This document shows, in pieces, positions 56,088-64,000 of a DNA stretch of 64,000 nt. This DNA is from Allocoprobacillus halotolerans. Lineage in GTDB: Bacteria; Bacillota_I; Bacilli_A; Erysipelotrichales; Coprobacillaceae. A model generated the notes under the pieces. That model was not told where the DNA came from. It was given only the letters and a program-made list of their open reading frames with translations, and did no database searches. The DNA is taken from contig NZ_CP101620.1 of the NCBI RefSeq assembly GCF_024399475.1, positions 2,771,608 to 2,835,607 on the forward strand, read 5' to 3'. The translations under genes were made by a program, and so were the position numbers. Position 1 is the first letter of the stretch, and every line of letters starts with the position of its first letter.

Positions 56088-57296
56088 ATGGACACAACTT
56101 TTAATTCTAAAGATTTAATCAAACAACTTGTTAAGGAACAACATTTTACATCAACAACAGATGTCATGAACTGTATGAAAGAGATGTTTGCTGATGTTCT
56201 TCAAGAAACACTTAATGCTGAAATGGATGATTATCTTGGTTTCGATAAATCCCAAAGAAGAGCAGATTCTTCTCAAGAGAAGAACTATCGTAATGGTTCT
56301 ACTAAAAGAACTCTTAAAACTCAGCTTGGTGAAGTTCAAATTAATGTACCTAGAGATAGAAATGGCGAGTTTGAATCTGGCATTATTGGGAAATATCAAA
56401 GAAATGCTGATGGTCTTGAAGAAAGAATATTATCCCTTTATGCAACAGGTATGTCCTTGAATGATATCAAAGACCAGATTAAACAACTTTATGATGTTGA
56501 TATCTCATCAGAATTGGTAAGCAAAATTACCGATAAGATTATGCCTATTGTTACTGATTGGCAAAACAGACCATTAGATAATTATTATCCATTTGTCTTT
56601 ATGGATGCAATACATTATAAAGTCAGAGAAGATCATCATATCGTGACAAAAGCATCATATGTTGTTTTGGCCATTAATGAAGAAGGAATGAAGGAAGTGC
56701 TAGGTATTTGGGTTGGTGCAAGTGAATCAAGTAAATATTGGACAGGAGTTCTTAATGAACTGAAAAGTAGAGGTGTATCCAAGGTTTCACTATTCTGCGT
56801 TGATGGATTGACAGGTTTTAAAGAAGCAATAGAAGCAGTTTATCCAACAGCTAGAGTTCAAAGATGTATTATCCATCAAATTAGAAACAGCACCAAATTT
56901 GTAAGTTATAAACATATCAAAGAATTCATGAAAAATCTTAAATTGGTCTACCAGGCAAATACAGAAGAAATGGCATTGAATCAGTTATCAGTCTTCAAAG
57001 AGAAGTGGAATAAGCATTATCCATCAGCTGTAAAGAGTTGGGAAGACAATTGGGATATCTTATCAACATATTTTGATTATCCAGTGGAAATTAGAAAGGT
57101 CATCTATACAACAAATATAATAGAAGGGTTGAATAGGCAATTTAGAAAGATTACCAAAACAAAATCATCATTTCCAACCGATGAAAGTCTAAGAAAGATA
57201 TTATATCTGGCAGTAGAAAAAATAAGTAAAAAGTGGACGGTAAGATATAGAGATTGGGATAAGATCATGGCACAATTAAGAATAATGGAAGAATAA
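56088..57296 (+). CDS. IS256-family (mutator-type) transposase
   Basis: The 402-aa protein is full length for the family. It begins MDTTFNSKDLIKQLVKE, then EMDDYLGFDKSQRR and NYRNGSTKRTLKTQLGEVQINVPRDRNGEFE. The DDE-type core follows with FVFMDAIHYKVRED (first Asp), LFCVDGLTGFKEAIEAVYP (second Asp), RCIIHQIRNSTKFV and NIIEGLNRQFRKITKTKSSFP (Glu). It appears intact and potentially active. It lies inside a cluster of transposon remnants between scpA and the chromosomal cdsB-like gene. Confidence 0.95.
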   Translation: MDTTFNSKDLIKQLVKEQHFTSTTDVMNCMKEMFADVLQETLNAEMDDYLGFDKSQRRADSSQEKNYRNGSTKRTLKTQLGEVQINVPRDRNGEFESGIIGKYQRNADGLEERILSLYATGMSLNDIKDQIKQLYDVDISSELVSKITDKIMPIVTDWQNRPLDNYYPFVFMDAIHYKVREDHHIVTKASYVVLAINEEGMKEVLGIWVGASESSKYWTGVLNELKSRGVSKVSLFCVDGLTGFKEAIEAVYPTARVQRCIIHQIRNSTKFVSYKHIKEFMKNLKLVYQANTEEMALNQLSVFKEKWNKHYPSAVKSWEDNWDILSTYFDYPVEIRKVIYTTNIIEGLNRQFRKITKTKSSFPTDESLRKILYLAVEKISKKWTVRYRDWDKIMAQLRIMEE

Positions 57297-57353
57297 GAAA
57301 TAAGTCGAAAAAACGTGATAATTTGAAAAAAGCTAAATCATTCATGAGAAAAA

Positions 57354-57410
57354 AGTCAGGAAAGTTTGATTAAGATACTTTTAAGCATCAATAATCAAAT
57401 CATTCCTGAC
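57354..57410. repeat. Long inverted repeat downstream of the IS256 transposase
   Basis: GTCAGGAAAGTTTGATTA (57354-57371) pairs with TAATCAAATCATTCCTGAC (57392-57410) as an imperfect stem of about 17 bp with a 20-nt loop. It may stop transcription of the transposase or shield the element from outside transcription. Confidence 0.6.
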
Positions 57411-57617
57411 AGTTCAAAACTTGATAAAGATCATGAAATATATTCAAAAAGACATACATTATAGTATAACCAAAAAAGAACAGGGTATACTTAAAATACG
57501 AAGAAAATATAATAATTTAAGTGGTTGTCGTACTTTGTCGTTATTTACTTACACAACATTTTACGTATTCTCTCAAAAAATATTTTTCTTTAAACTTTTT
57601 AATAAGTATGCTATATT

Positions 57618-57654
57618 AATAGTCGTAGAATAGTTAATTCTACGACTATTTTTT
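57618..57654 (+). terminator. Strong terminator hairpin right of the IS256 element
   Basis: AATAGTCGTAGAAT-AGTTA-ATTCTACGACTATT is a perfect 14-bp stem followed by a T run. Confidence 0.85.
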
Positions 57655-57884
57655 ACTATAATTATATGACTAATATAAACAGTAATTCATTTTTGTGGAT
57701 TCTGTTTTTTTAATTTTATAATAAGTAAGTTCATGACTAATATAAAAAACTTTGTTCATGTATCGTATATCCTCTAAAATAACGTATTATAGCCCTCACT
57801 TAAAACAAACTGTCAACTGGATTAAACATTCAACCATAACATTTTTATTATTATATTCATTTCACTACACATTAAATTAATCAT
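57655..57884. other. AT-rich stretch without recognisable features
   Basis: The interval between two terminators holds no open frame with a ribosome site and no repeat or promoter that I can support. It belongs to the larger gene-free stretch from the IS256 transposase stop to the toxin remnant. Confidence 0.6.
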
Positions 57885-57914
57885 AAAAAAGGATTATGCA
57901 CATAGACATAATCC
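57885..57914 (-). terminator. Terminator of the antitoxin/toxin remnant unit
   Basis: On the minus strand GGATTATG, an 8-nt loop and CATAATCC are followed by six T. Confidence 0.85.
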
Positions 57915-57981
57915 TCACATGTTTTAACAAATAAATATAATATTATGTGGTTTTCAATTATTTTTAATAAATTTACTCTTT

Positions 57982-58207
57982 TTAGAATAATCTGCTATAA
58001 TCTCTTTTTGTATTAACCATTCGATAAATATATAGTAACATCAACAAGTTTTATAGTAGCAACATATGTTTGACTGATAACATATATTCTATAGCCTAAC
58101 TGATTGAATCATTTATCTGGTATATGAACATCCACATCAGGTAAATCTTTTATTATTCTTAAAGTTTCCCATGCACGTGGAAGAATCTTAACTTTACATT
58201 TTGCCAT
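57982..58207 (-). pseudogene. RelE/ParE-type toxin remnant
   Basis: The frame opens with ATG at 58207 and reads AKCKVKILPRAWETLRIIKDLPDVDVHIPDK before a stop at 58109, giving 32 aa. The start VKILPRA is typical of RelE/ParE toxins. Further along, in other frames, GYRIYV and LLYIYRMVNTKRDYSRLF resemble the RelE C-terminal catalytic region, ending at 57982. So a roughly 75-95 aa toxin has lost its frame through at least two indels. The start overlaps the antitoxin by 14 nt, the usual arrangement of such pairs. It should not be toxic now unless the breaks are sequence errors. Confidence 0.65.
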
Positions 58208-58451
58208 TTCTTCTTTGCACAAGTGCCTTTCTAGCTTCAGCAATACTCATTGTAGGCTTTCCACTTAATCTTTCTTCTTCAGCATCAAATACACTAGCAC
58301 GCAGATTCAATAACTGTTCTCTTCTTCCAAATGCCTCAATACTCATAAATATACCATCAGCCCCGCCATTTTTTGTAATATAGATTGGTTCTTCTGATTC
58401 TTTAGCTAAAGAATAATCATTTCTTAACATTGCAGACGGTTTAATAATCAT
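58194..58451 (-). CDS. Phd/YefM-family antitoxin
   Basis: The start is set at the ATG at 58451, eight nt after AAAGGG. The 85-aa protein has the Phd/YefM N-terminal DNA-binding fold: KPSAMLRNDYSLAKESEEPIYITKNGGADGIFMS, then a C-terminal helix (EAFGRREQLLNLRAS) expected to wrap the toxin. It would repress its own promoter and neutralise a RelE-type toxin. The toxin gene that overlaps it is decayed, leaving the antitoxin as an apparent orphan. Confidence 0.85.
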   Translation of the reverse strand: MIIKPSAMLRNDYSLAKESEEPIYITKNGGADGIFMSIEAFGRREQLLNLRASVFDAEEERLSGKPTMSIAEARKALVQRRNGKM

Positions 58452-58554
58452 AATCATCACCCTTTCTGTATCAACGTTATATCATAATTGTAGACTATAT
58501 CAAAAAGTTTATATTCGAAATTAATTTTGAGATATTTTTTAATTTTATGTATGT

Positions 58555-59823
58555 CTAACGACACATCATTTTAATGATTTCTTTATCAGTTTCTTTCATA
58601 CCATCACGTGATAGTTTACCAATATTACGGATTGTATTTTCAACACCTTTTAAAACAAGACCTTCACCATCTTTAAATTCACAACCATTTTTATACATAT
58701 AATAACCAAGTATTCCAGCATCTACACTGGCTGCAATTTTACCAGCACAAGAAGGTTTGGCTCCATCACAGACAATTCCTGATACAATAGCTAAACCATT
58801 AACCATTGTATGGCAAATAGTCTCATAATCTCCACCAAGCAAATAAGCAATACCACACCCAGCTCCAATGCCGGCACTCACGGCTCCACAATAAGCTGAT
58901 AAACGTCCTATTCCCGTTTTTTGATGAATCGTACAAAGATTAGAAACAACCAAAGCACGATAAAGTTCTTCCGATGTTTTATCAAGTTCTTTAGCGTAAA
59001 CAATCACTGGTAAAGAAGCAGTCATTCCTTGATTTCCACTACCTGAATTAATAATTACAGGCATTTCACAGCCACTCATTCTTGCATCACTACCAGCTGC
59101 CGCATAGGCTTTGGCTTTAACCTTTATATCATCGCCATAAGTTTTCAATAAAATTTGTCCTACACAAGCACCCCAGTCATTGCTTAATCCTTCACAGGCA
59201 ATCGCATAATTATAATCAATCTGTCTTTGTAAAATATCTTTAACATCTTCAATTTTAACCTGACTTGCAAATTCATAAATATCTTGAATATTTAATAAAC
59301 TACGATCTGTTAAAGATTGATCTGATGAGGCTACCACACCCATTTCAAAAAGGACTTCACCATCTTTTTCAATATAAACAATATTCGTATGAAATCCAGC
59401 AATACGCACTTTTGCCTGATGATGTTTTCCAATCAATTCCACACATATATCTAAAGCACATTCACTTTCTAATGGTGAAATATCAATAGGTGTCTGTTGA
59501 AGCCATTTTGCCATCTCCTGTTTTTGATCTGCTGTCACATTCGCAATCACTTCTAACACATTTTCTGTGATGCCAGCGACAACACCTGCTGCCACACTTG
59601 AAGCAATTCCTTTTAAACCACCAGTATTAGGCACAACAACGCTTTTAACATTCTTGATAATATTTCCACTGACCTGAACATTAGCTTTGATGATTTCATC
59701 ATCTAAGACATCACAGCATTTACTAGCACAATAAGCCAACGCTATTGGTTCAGTACAACCCATTGCTGGGACCAATTCTTCTTTTAAAATTTGAATATAA
59801 AGTTGATAATTCTTTTCTTCCAT
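58555..59823 (-). CDS. L-cysteine desulfidase/L-serine dehydratase-like family (YhaM/CdsB)
   Basis: The 422-aa protein has the family's [4Fe-4S] and active-site features: MGCTEPIALAYCASKCC (Cys23), DARMSGCEMPVIINSGSGNQGMTAS and SGIVCDGAKPSCAGKIA. Known members convert L-cysteine to pyruvate, ammonia and sulfide, or act on serine. The exact substrate cannot be fixed here. It sits on its own between the antitoxin and the truncated regulator, on the minus strand, with start MEEKNYQLYIQILKEEL. Confidence 0.85.
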   Translation of the reverse strand: MEEKNYQLYIQILKEELVPAMGCTEPIALAYCASKCCDVLDDEIIKANVQVSGNIIKNVKSVVVPNTGGLKGIASSVAAGVVAGITENVLEVIANVTADQKQEMAKWLQQTPIDISPLESECALDICVELIGKHHQAKVRIAGFHTNIVYIEKDGEVLFEMGVVASSDQSLTDRSLLNIQDIYEFASQVKIEDVKDILQRQIDYNYAIACEGLSNDWGACVGQILLKTYGDDIKVKAKAYAAAGSDARMSGCEMPVIINSGSGNQGMTASLPVIVYAKELDKTSEELYRALVVSNLCTIHQKTGIGRLSAYCGAVSAGIGAGCGIAYLLGGDYETICHTMVNGLAIVSGIVCDGAKPSCAGKIAASVDAGILGYYMYKNGCEFKDGEGLVLKGVENTIRNIGKLSRDGMKETDKEIIKMMCR

Positions 59824-59931
59824 AATCTCTACTCTCCGTTACGTCTTTATTCTATCATTAAATAAAAGAACTGAAAAGAGATGTCAAGCGATTATTCAAC
59901 AAATTTCGTCATACAAAATATTTTTGAAACT

Positions 59932-60396
59932 TCACTTTTTTAATTGATACTTTGTCGTTTTTCCTTTTCCATTTTTAACAATCATATCTTTTTCAAGTAA
60001 TTTTTTGAGAACTCTATTTGTTTTTGCTTTATGAAAACCAATCATCTTATCTAATTGATTTCTCGTTAATAATTGATGTTTGTTTAAGCATTTGACAATC
60101 TCATTTTCTTTTTCTGATAAATCCAAGTAAGAATTAAAAACCGGAAGAATCACTAAAATAGAATTTTCAAACACACGGTATTTTGGTTTGACTAGACTTT
60201 CATGATATGCCTCATTTATTCTCCTTATACCTGTTCCCAATTTTTCAATATAGTTTAATCTAAAGAAAATATTACTTATGATTGGATTTCTAAATACTGA
60301 AATTTGACCATTCAAATATTCTTCAACAGAAATATCAGGCAATAAAGAACCTGGAGAACTTATTTCAATTCTATCATCAAACATACTTATTTTCAC
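59932..60396 (-). pseudogene. C-terminal fragment of an AlbA_2/HATPase_c_4-type regulator
   Basis: The 154-aa fragment starts with an in-frame GTG and no ribosome site. FDDRIEISSPGSLLPDISVEEYLNGQISVFRNPIIS and YIEKLGTGIRRINEAY are the ATPase-like C-terminal domain of putative transcriptional regulators that normally start with a Schlafen/AlbA_2 domain (about 400-480 aa). An HTH (LTRNQLDKMIGFHKAKTNRVLKKLLEKD) ends the protein. The N-terminal two thirds are missing, so this is a remnant. Confidence 0.75.
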
Positions 60397-60464
60397 ATTA
60401 GAATAGTTTTATATTATATTCGTTGCAAAACAACACGATTCTACACAAAGATATTTCATTATAC

Positions 60465-60490
60465 AAAAAATATCTTCACAAAGAAGATAT
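60465..60490 (-). terminator. Terminator of the spoVA operon
   Basis: On the minus strand ATATCTTC-TTTGT-GAAGATAT followed by six T, beginning at the last gene's stop codon. Confidence 0.85.
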
Positions 60491-61761
60491 TAATTGTGTT
60501 TTGGTTTTCGAATTAAAAATTGTAATAAAGCTTTGCCGTGAAAAGGATATAAAGGATACAAATAAGATACTCCAAAAGTTTTAATACGTGCTAATCCTAT
60601 CCATAAAATCAAATTAAAAAGAATAAATCCATAAATGTTTAAAAACATAATACCGATAATCATCATGACTTTAATATATTTATTTGTAAGAGATAATTCA
60701 TAATTAGGTGTCGCAAAGCCACCAACTGTTCCAATCGCACAAAACATGAGAATATCTTCTGAGAAAAAACCCAATTGAATAGCAAATTCACCTAATAAGA
60801 TAGCTGCAATCAAACCCATTGCATTGGATAATGATTCAGGTGTATGAACCGTCGCAATACGTAATAATTCAATGGATAATTCCATAATCAAAATTTGTAT
60901 AAAAAAGGAGTAATCCCACTTTAAAAAGGATGAACTTAAAGCAAAAATGGGAACAAGATAGATTGATAAAAAGACTGCAGCCATACGAATCAAACGAATA
61001 AACGTTCCAATCAACGGGGTTTGACGATGTTCTTCAACATGTTCTAAGATTTCAAAAAGTGTTGCTGGCAACATCACCACAGATGATGATGTATCACAAA
61101 TAATCGCAATATAGCCATGTTGAATATGCGTTGCAACAATATCTGGTCTTTCACTATAACGCACTAAGGGAAAAGGATTATAGCCTTGATTCAATAAAAC
61201 TTCTTCTATTGCACGATCACTCATAATAAATTCTTGAGCCTGTACTTGTGAAATGCGATTAAGCAGTTGCTCTAAAACTTGTCTATTGACTTTATTTTCT
61301 AAATAAGCCACTGCAATATCAATGGGATTTTGTGTTCCCATTGTTGTGAGATGAAAACATAATTCAGGTGTTTTAATACGACGACGAATCAATCCAGTGT
61401 TATTTAGAATAGATTCATTAAAACCATCTTTAGCACCACGTACACTTTTTTCTGTTTCTGGTTCTTCAATCGAACGATTTGGATAATTCTTTGTATCCAT
61501 GAGATATGTTGTTTCACCATCAAACAAAGCACAATTGCCACCTAAAACTGCTTTTTGTATCTTATATATATCATTGGTCGAAACAATCTCCACATCCCCC
61601 ATATTTAAACAGTTCTCTAAATCTCTTCCTTCTTTATTTTCAATACCTTCTACCAGTCGAGAAATTAAAACATCGTTAGATAAACTTGCTAAAAAATAAA
61701 GATGAACAAATCGTCCTTTAAAATTTAAAATACGATGTTTTAAATCATAAGAATCATTCAT
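60490..61761 (-). CDS. spoVAF: Spore germination protein SpoVAF/GerA family
   Basis: The 423-aa GerA-type membrane protein has the soluble N-terminal half with GEVEIVSTNDIYKIQKAVLGGNCALFDG-type blocks and ETEKSVRGAKDGFNESILNNTGLIRRRI, then at least four transmembrane segments in the C-terminal half (FLSIYLVPIFALSSSFL; AMGLIAAILLGEFAIQLGFF; IMFLNIYGFILFNLILWIGLA). SpoVAF proteins are GerA-like and encoded at the end of spoVA operons, as here, where the start overlaps spoVAE (ATGA). It is probably in the spore inner membrane. Confidence 0.9.
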   Translation of the reverse strand: MNDSYDLKHRILNFKGRFVHLYFLASLSNDVLISRLVEGIENKEGRDLENCLNMGDVEIVSTNDIYKIQKAVLGGNCALFDGETTYLMDTKNYPNRSIEEPETEKSVRGAKDGFNESILNNTGLIRRRIKTPELCFHLTTMGTQNPIDIAVAYLENKVNRQVLEQLLNRISQVQAQEFIMSDRAIEEVLLNQGYNPFPLVRYSERPDIVATHIQHGYIAIICDTSSSVVMLPATLFEILEHVEEHRQTPLIGTFIRLIRMAAVFLSIYLVPIFALSSSFLKWDYSFFIQILIMELSIELLRIATVHTPESLSNAMGLIAAILLGEFAIQLGFFSEDILMFCAIGTVGGFATPNYELSLTNKYIKVMMIIGIMFLNIYGFILFNLILWIGLARIKTFGVSYLYPLYPFHGKALLQFLIRKPKHN

Positions 61762-62108
61762 GATTTTGGCTTAAATATAATCGCAACAAGAAAAGCAAAA
61801 AGAATGGCTGCACTAATACCAGCGGCTGTTAAATCGAACATCCCCATCGCAATTCCAAAAATACCATACTCTTTGGTTGCTGCCATTGCGCCATGCATTA
61901 AAGAATGTCCAAAACTGGTAATCGGTATTAAAGCTCCAGCATGAAAAATTTCAACAAGACGATCATAAATATGGAAAAGATCTAAAAACGAACCTAAAAC
62001 AACAAATAAACTTGTAATATGTCCTGGGGTCAGACGACTATGATCATAAATCAATTGAGCAATCAGACATACCAAACCACTAAAGAAAAAAGCCATGATA
62101 TAATTCAT
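61758..62108 (-). CDS. spoVAE: Stage V sporulation protein AE
   Basis: The start is the ATG at 62108, overlapping the end of spoVAD; a longer upstream frame lies within spoVAD. The 116-aa protein has three or four transmembrane helices and the SpoVAC/SpoVAE motif: HITSLFVVLGSFLDLFHIYD, AGALIPITSFGHSLMHGAM and YGIFGIAMGMFDLTAAGISAAIL. SpoVA proteins form the inner-membrane channel for dipicolinic acid during spore formation and germination. Confidence 0.92.
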   Translation of the reverse strand: MNYIMAFFFSGLVCLIAQLIYDHSRLTPGHITSLFVVLGSFLDLFHIYDRLVEIFHAGALIPITSFGHSLMHGAMAATKEYGIFGIAMGMFDLTAAGISAAILFAFLVAIIFKPKS

Positions 62109-63109
62109 TCTACCGCCTCCAGACTGATTGCATGGGCAATACAAGGAATACTTTCTTTTGAGAAGTCATCATTGGTGACAATAAAGCACCAGTGGAAATC
62201 ACTAAAACACGTTTGAGTTTACGTTCTTTTAATTGAGGATAAAGCAATCCCATCGTCACTAATGCACTACAAGCACAACCACTTCCACCTTGAAACACAG
62301 GTTGTGATGATAAATCATATAACATACATCCACAGTCATTATAACGTACTACATCTATTTTTTGACGTTGTAACATTTCTTTTAAAATTTGATGTCCATA
62401 CATCGATAAATCACCAGTAACTACCAAATCATAATCATGAAAACTACGTTTTAAATCTTGAAAATGATTGATGATTGTATCAAAGGCAGCTGGAGCCATA
62501 GCACGTCCCATATCATTGGCATCTGTTTGTGAGTAATCGATCACACGTCCTAATGTCACTGCCTCTACTCTGACAGCTTGTGGTTGATTCGTTATAAGCG
62601 TTGAAACAGCACCTGTAGCCGTAAATGTTGTGGTATCTTTTTTGAATGCCATATTCCACCGGATAACGATATTGACGTTCTGCAGTGGCATTATGACTAG
62701 ATACCAATGCCACTGTCTTTTCAACAAAACCAGCTTCAATAAGCATTGAAGCCAATGCTAATGATAAAGCAAATCCTGAACAAGCACCATATACTCCTAC
62801 AAATGGGCGAGGAATTTCTCTAGCTAGATAATTCACAGAGGTAATTTGATTTAATAAATCGCTACCTAAGTATAAATCTATATCTTTATATTTCAATCTT
62901 TCTCTTTTTAAACAAATATCCAAAGCAGCTCTAAGCATTTTTCGTTCTGCTTTTTCAAATGATTTTTCACCATAATGATAATCTTGAACACTTTTATCAA
63001 AACAACTACCTAATGGTCCTAAATATTCCAATGGTCCACATACAGTTCCCGTTGAAGCAATATAAGTTTTTTCTAAAGTGACGGAATTACCCAAAAAGCG
63101 TAATGACAT
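62105..63109 (-). CDS. spoVAD: Stage V sporulation protein AD (compensating frameshifts)
   Basis: Net 1,005 nt (334 aa) is the usual length. SpoVAD has a thiolase/KAS-like fold and binds dipicolinic acid on the outer side of the inner membrane: IASTGTVCGPLEYLGPLGSCFD, FVGVYGACSGFALSLALASMLIEAGF and NDCGCMLYD are present. Frame is lost near 62638 where ATTCAAAAAAGATACC seems to have one A too many (restores GIQKDTTTFTATGAVST), and regained in the last codons near 62160 where TCAAAAGAAAG seems one A short (restores ESIPCIAHAISLEAVE). Both are homopolymer changes. Confidence 0.88.
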
Positions 63110-63530
63110 AACGAATCACTCCCAGCAAGGCAGAACTGACAATCCCATAAGTAATAACAGTTCCTCCTAATTTAAACATATTGCTGCCAATTCCCATAAT
63201 CAAACCTTCACTTTGACTATCCAAGGCACTTGATGTCATACTATTTGCAAAACCAGTAATGGGAATAAAAGTACCTGCCCCTGCTTTTTGTGCCAATTTG
63301 TCATAAAGACCCAATCCGGTCAATAAACAACTCACAAAAACTAATGTAATAATCATCATTGGTGTCGCCTCTTTTTGATCAATATCATAAAAACGCATAA
63401 AGAACTCTAAAACACCCTGTGCCAAAACACCTATCACACCACCATATAAAAAAGCAAAAAAAGCATTTTTCATTTTATGTCCAGTTGGTTTTAATGTTTC
63501 AGCTAACTGATCATATTCTTTACGATCCAT
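63087..63530 (-). CDS. spoVAC: Stage V sporulation protein AC
   Basis: The start is the ATG at 63530 behind GAGGTGAG; a much longer upstream frame lacks a ribosome site. The 147-aa protein has four transmembrane helices and FFAFLYGGVIGVLAQGV, LGLYDKLAQKAGAGTFIPITGFANSMTSS and LIMGIGSNMFKLGGTVI. It is mechanosensitive-channel-like in Bacillus. It is the first gene of the operon, overlapping spoVAD by 23 nt; spoVAA and spoVAB are not here. Confidence 0.93.
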   Translation of the reverse strand: MDRKEYDQLAETLKPTGHKMKNAFFAFLYGGVIGVLAQGVLEFFMRFYDIDQKEATPMMIITLVFVSCLLTGLGLYDKLAQKAGAGTFIPITGFANSMTSSALDSQSEGLIMGIGSNMFKLGGTVITYGIVSSALLGVIRYVITLFG

Positions 63531-63704
63531 CTTTCTCACCTCTTTTTTAGTGTTTACACTTTTTATGTTTTCAAACATAATTTTTTGAAACCTGCATATA
63601 CTCTTTTTGAAAGGGATGAGAATTTTGTCTATGAAAAACATATTGACACGTCTTTTTGAATATTTTTTGAAGTTGTTGAAGTGGATGAAGATGGTAATGA
63701 AATA

Positions 63705-63733
63705 AAAAAACAACAAGATTAAACTTGTTGTTA
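63705..63733 (-). terminator. Terminator of the ECF S-component gene
   Basis: On the minus strand ACAACAAG-TTTAAT-CTTGTTGT followed by a T run, directly after the stop codon. Confidence 0.85.
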
Positions 63734-64000
63734 TCTCTCTAATCTGATCCATATTCTTCTTAATAATGGAATTAAACTATAACCAATAAATATTTCTATT
63801 GGTAATACAGCACATTCTTTGACAACCCTAATACAAAAAGAAATTGTCCAAGGGATATGATACATCATATCCAACCATAATGGTGTTAAACATAATGTCA
63901 CAACGAGTTCTACAAGAACAACGCATAAAATCCAAGTTGAAAAAGTTTTGGCTTCCTGTTCGTTTATCTTACGTTTTAAAAATATAATGATTATCGTAAA
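63731..64000 (-). CDS. ECF transporter S component (FolT-like), C-terminal part
   Basis: My translation gives 89 in-frame residues from the right edge to the stop at 63731. It has two hydrophobic segments (STWILCVVLVELVVTLCLTPLWL; ECAVLPIEIFIGYSLIPLL) and the pattern HIPWTISFCIRVVKECAVLPIEI, which resembles folate-type S components of energy-coupling-factor vitamin transporters. The N-terminus lies beyond the window. The substrate is inferred only from resemblance. Confidence 0.6.
   Translation of the reverse strand, partial: FTIIIIFLKRKINEQEAKTFSTWILCVVLVELVVTLCLTPLWLDMMYHIPWTISFCIRVVKECAVLPIEIFIGYSLIPLLRRIWIRLER

Larger units (their letters stand above)
56028..57557 (+). mobile_element. 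IS256-family insertion sequence (approximate bounds)
   Basis: The left end GTTGTGTAAATAACGACAAA (from 56028) matches the inverted right end GTTGTGTAAGTAAATAACGACAAA (to 57557) except for a 4-nt insertion, enclosing one complete transposase gene. A long inverted repeat follows the gene at 57354-57410. No clear target duplication was found, so boundaries are approximate. Confidence 0.7.

Noticed and set aside
56188-56460. 90-codon plus-strand open frame inside the IS256 transposase
   Set aside because: Out-of-frame shadow of the transposase, which carries the DDE motifs in its own frame.

Overview
The window is AT-rich bacterial DNA from an endospore-forming low-GC Firmicute. Spore genes support this: spoVAC-AD-AE-AF at 60490-63530 and sspI at 32159. 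So do a leucine T-box on leuS and an infC-rpmI-rplT operon with an L20-type leader. Overall style suggests a gut Erysipelotrichia/Coprobacillus-like anaerobe, but that placement is inference; there is no rRNA here.

Region 1 (1 to about 27.9 kb) is part of an integrative conjugative element (ICE) that continues past the left edge. Read on the minus strand from its right end, it carries: a DprA-like gene, ParA, ParB, a 1268-aa thioester/Cna-B adhesin, two paralogous ICE proteins, an LPD28-type protein, a cargo pair (Hanks-type kinase plus a Cys/His-rich protein), a giant polyvalent methylase/helicase gene, a DUF3991-TOPRIM primase-like gene, a hypothetical gene, and a partial PBECR4-like gene. 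The giant gene (14881 to 2265) is interrupted by an IS3/IS150-type element (11772-13063) and by a 2.76-kb group II intron (4139-6902) sitting just after the DEAH motif. No relaxase, coupling protein, VirB4 or integrase lies in the window. An unusual feature is that about eight ICE genes are preceded, 15-29 nt before the start codon, by an intrinsic terminator hairpin.

Region 2 (28.0-54.9 kb) is chromosomal core, mostly on the minus strand: leuS, a TrmH-type rRNA methyltransferase, a YgjP-type metalloprotease, sspI (plus strand, sigma-G-like promoter), an HtrA-like protease, a patatin, an M42 peptidase, infC-rpmI-rplT, an RluA synthase, a glycerate kinase, a P-type-ATPase-like protein with altered catalytic motifs, prfC, an M29 aminopeptidase, a cold-shock gene, a CydDC-like ABC exporter operon with a YgbA-type gene, a LytTR-DUF3021-ABC-2 operon, a PPP phosphatase and scpA/scpB. 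Region 3 (55.0-58.5 kb) is a transposon graveyard: an IS4 remnant, an intact IS256-family transposase, and a Phd antitoxin beside a decayed RelE-type toxin. Region 4 (58.5-64.0 kb) holds an L-cysteine desulfidase-family gene, a truncated regulator, the spoVA operon and the end of an ECF S-component gene.

Caution: at least a dozen otherwise normal genes carry 1-nt length changes, nearly all in A/T homopolymers (prfC, pepS, glxK, trmH, spoVAD, ABC genes and others). The pattern looks more like uncorrected sequencing indels than biological decay, so those genes are described here at their full inferred extent.
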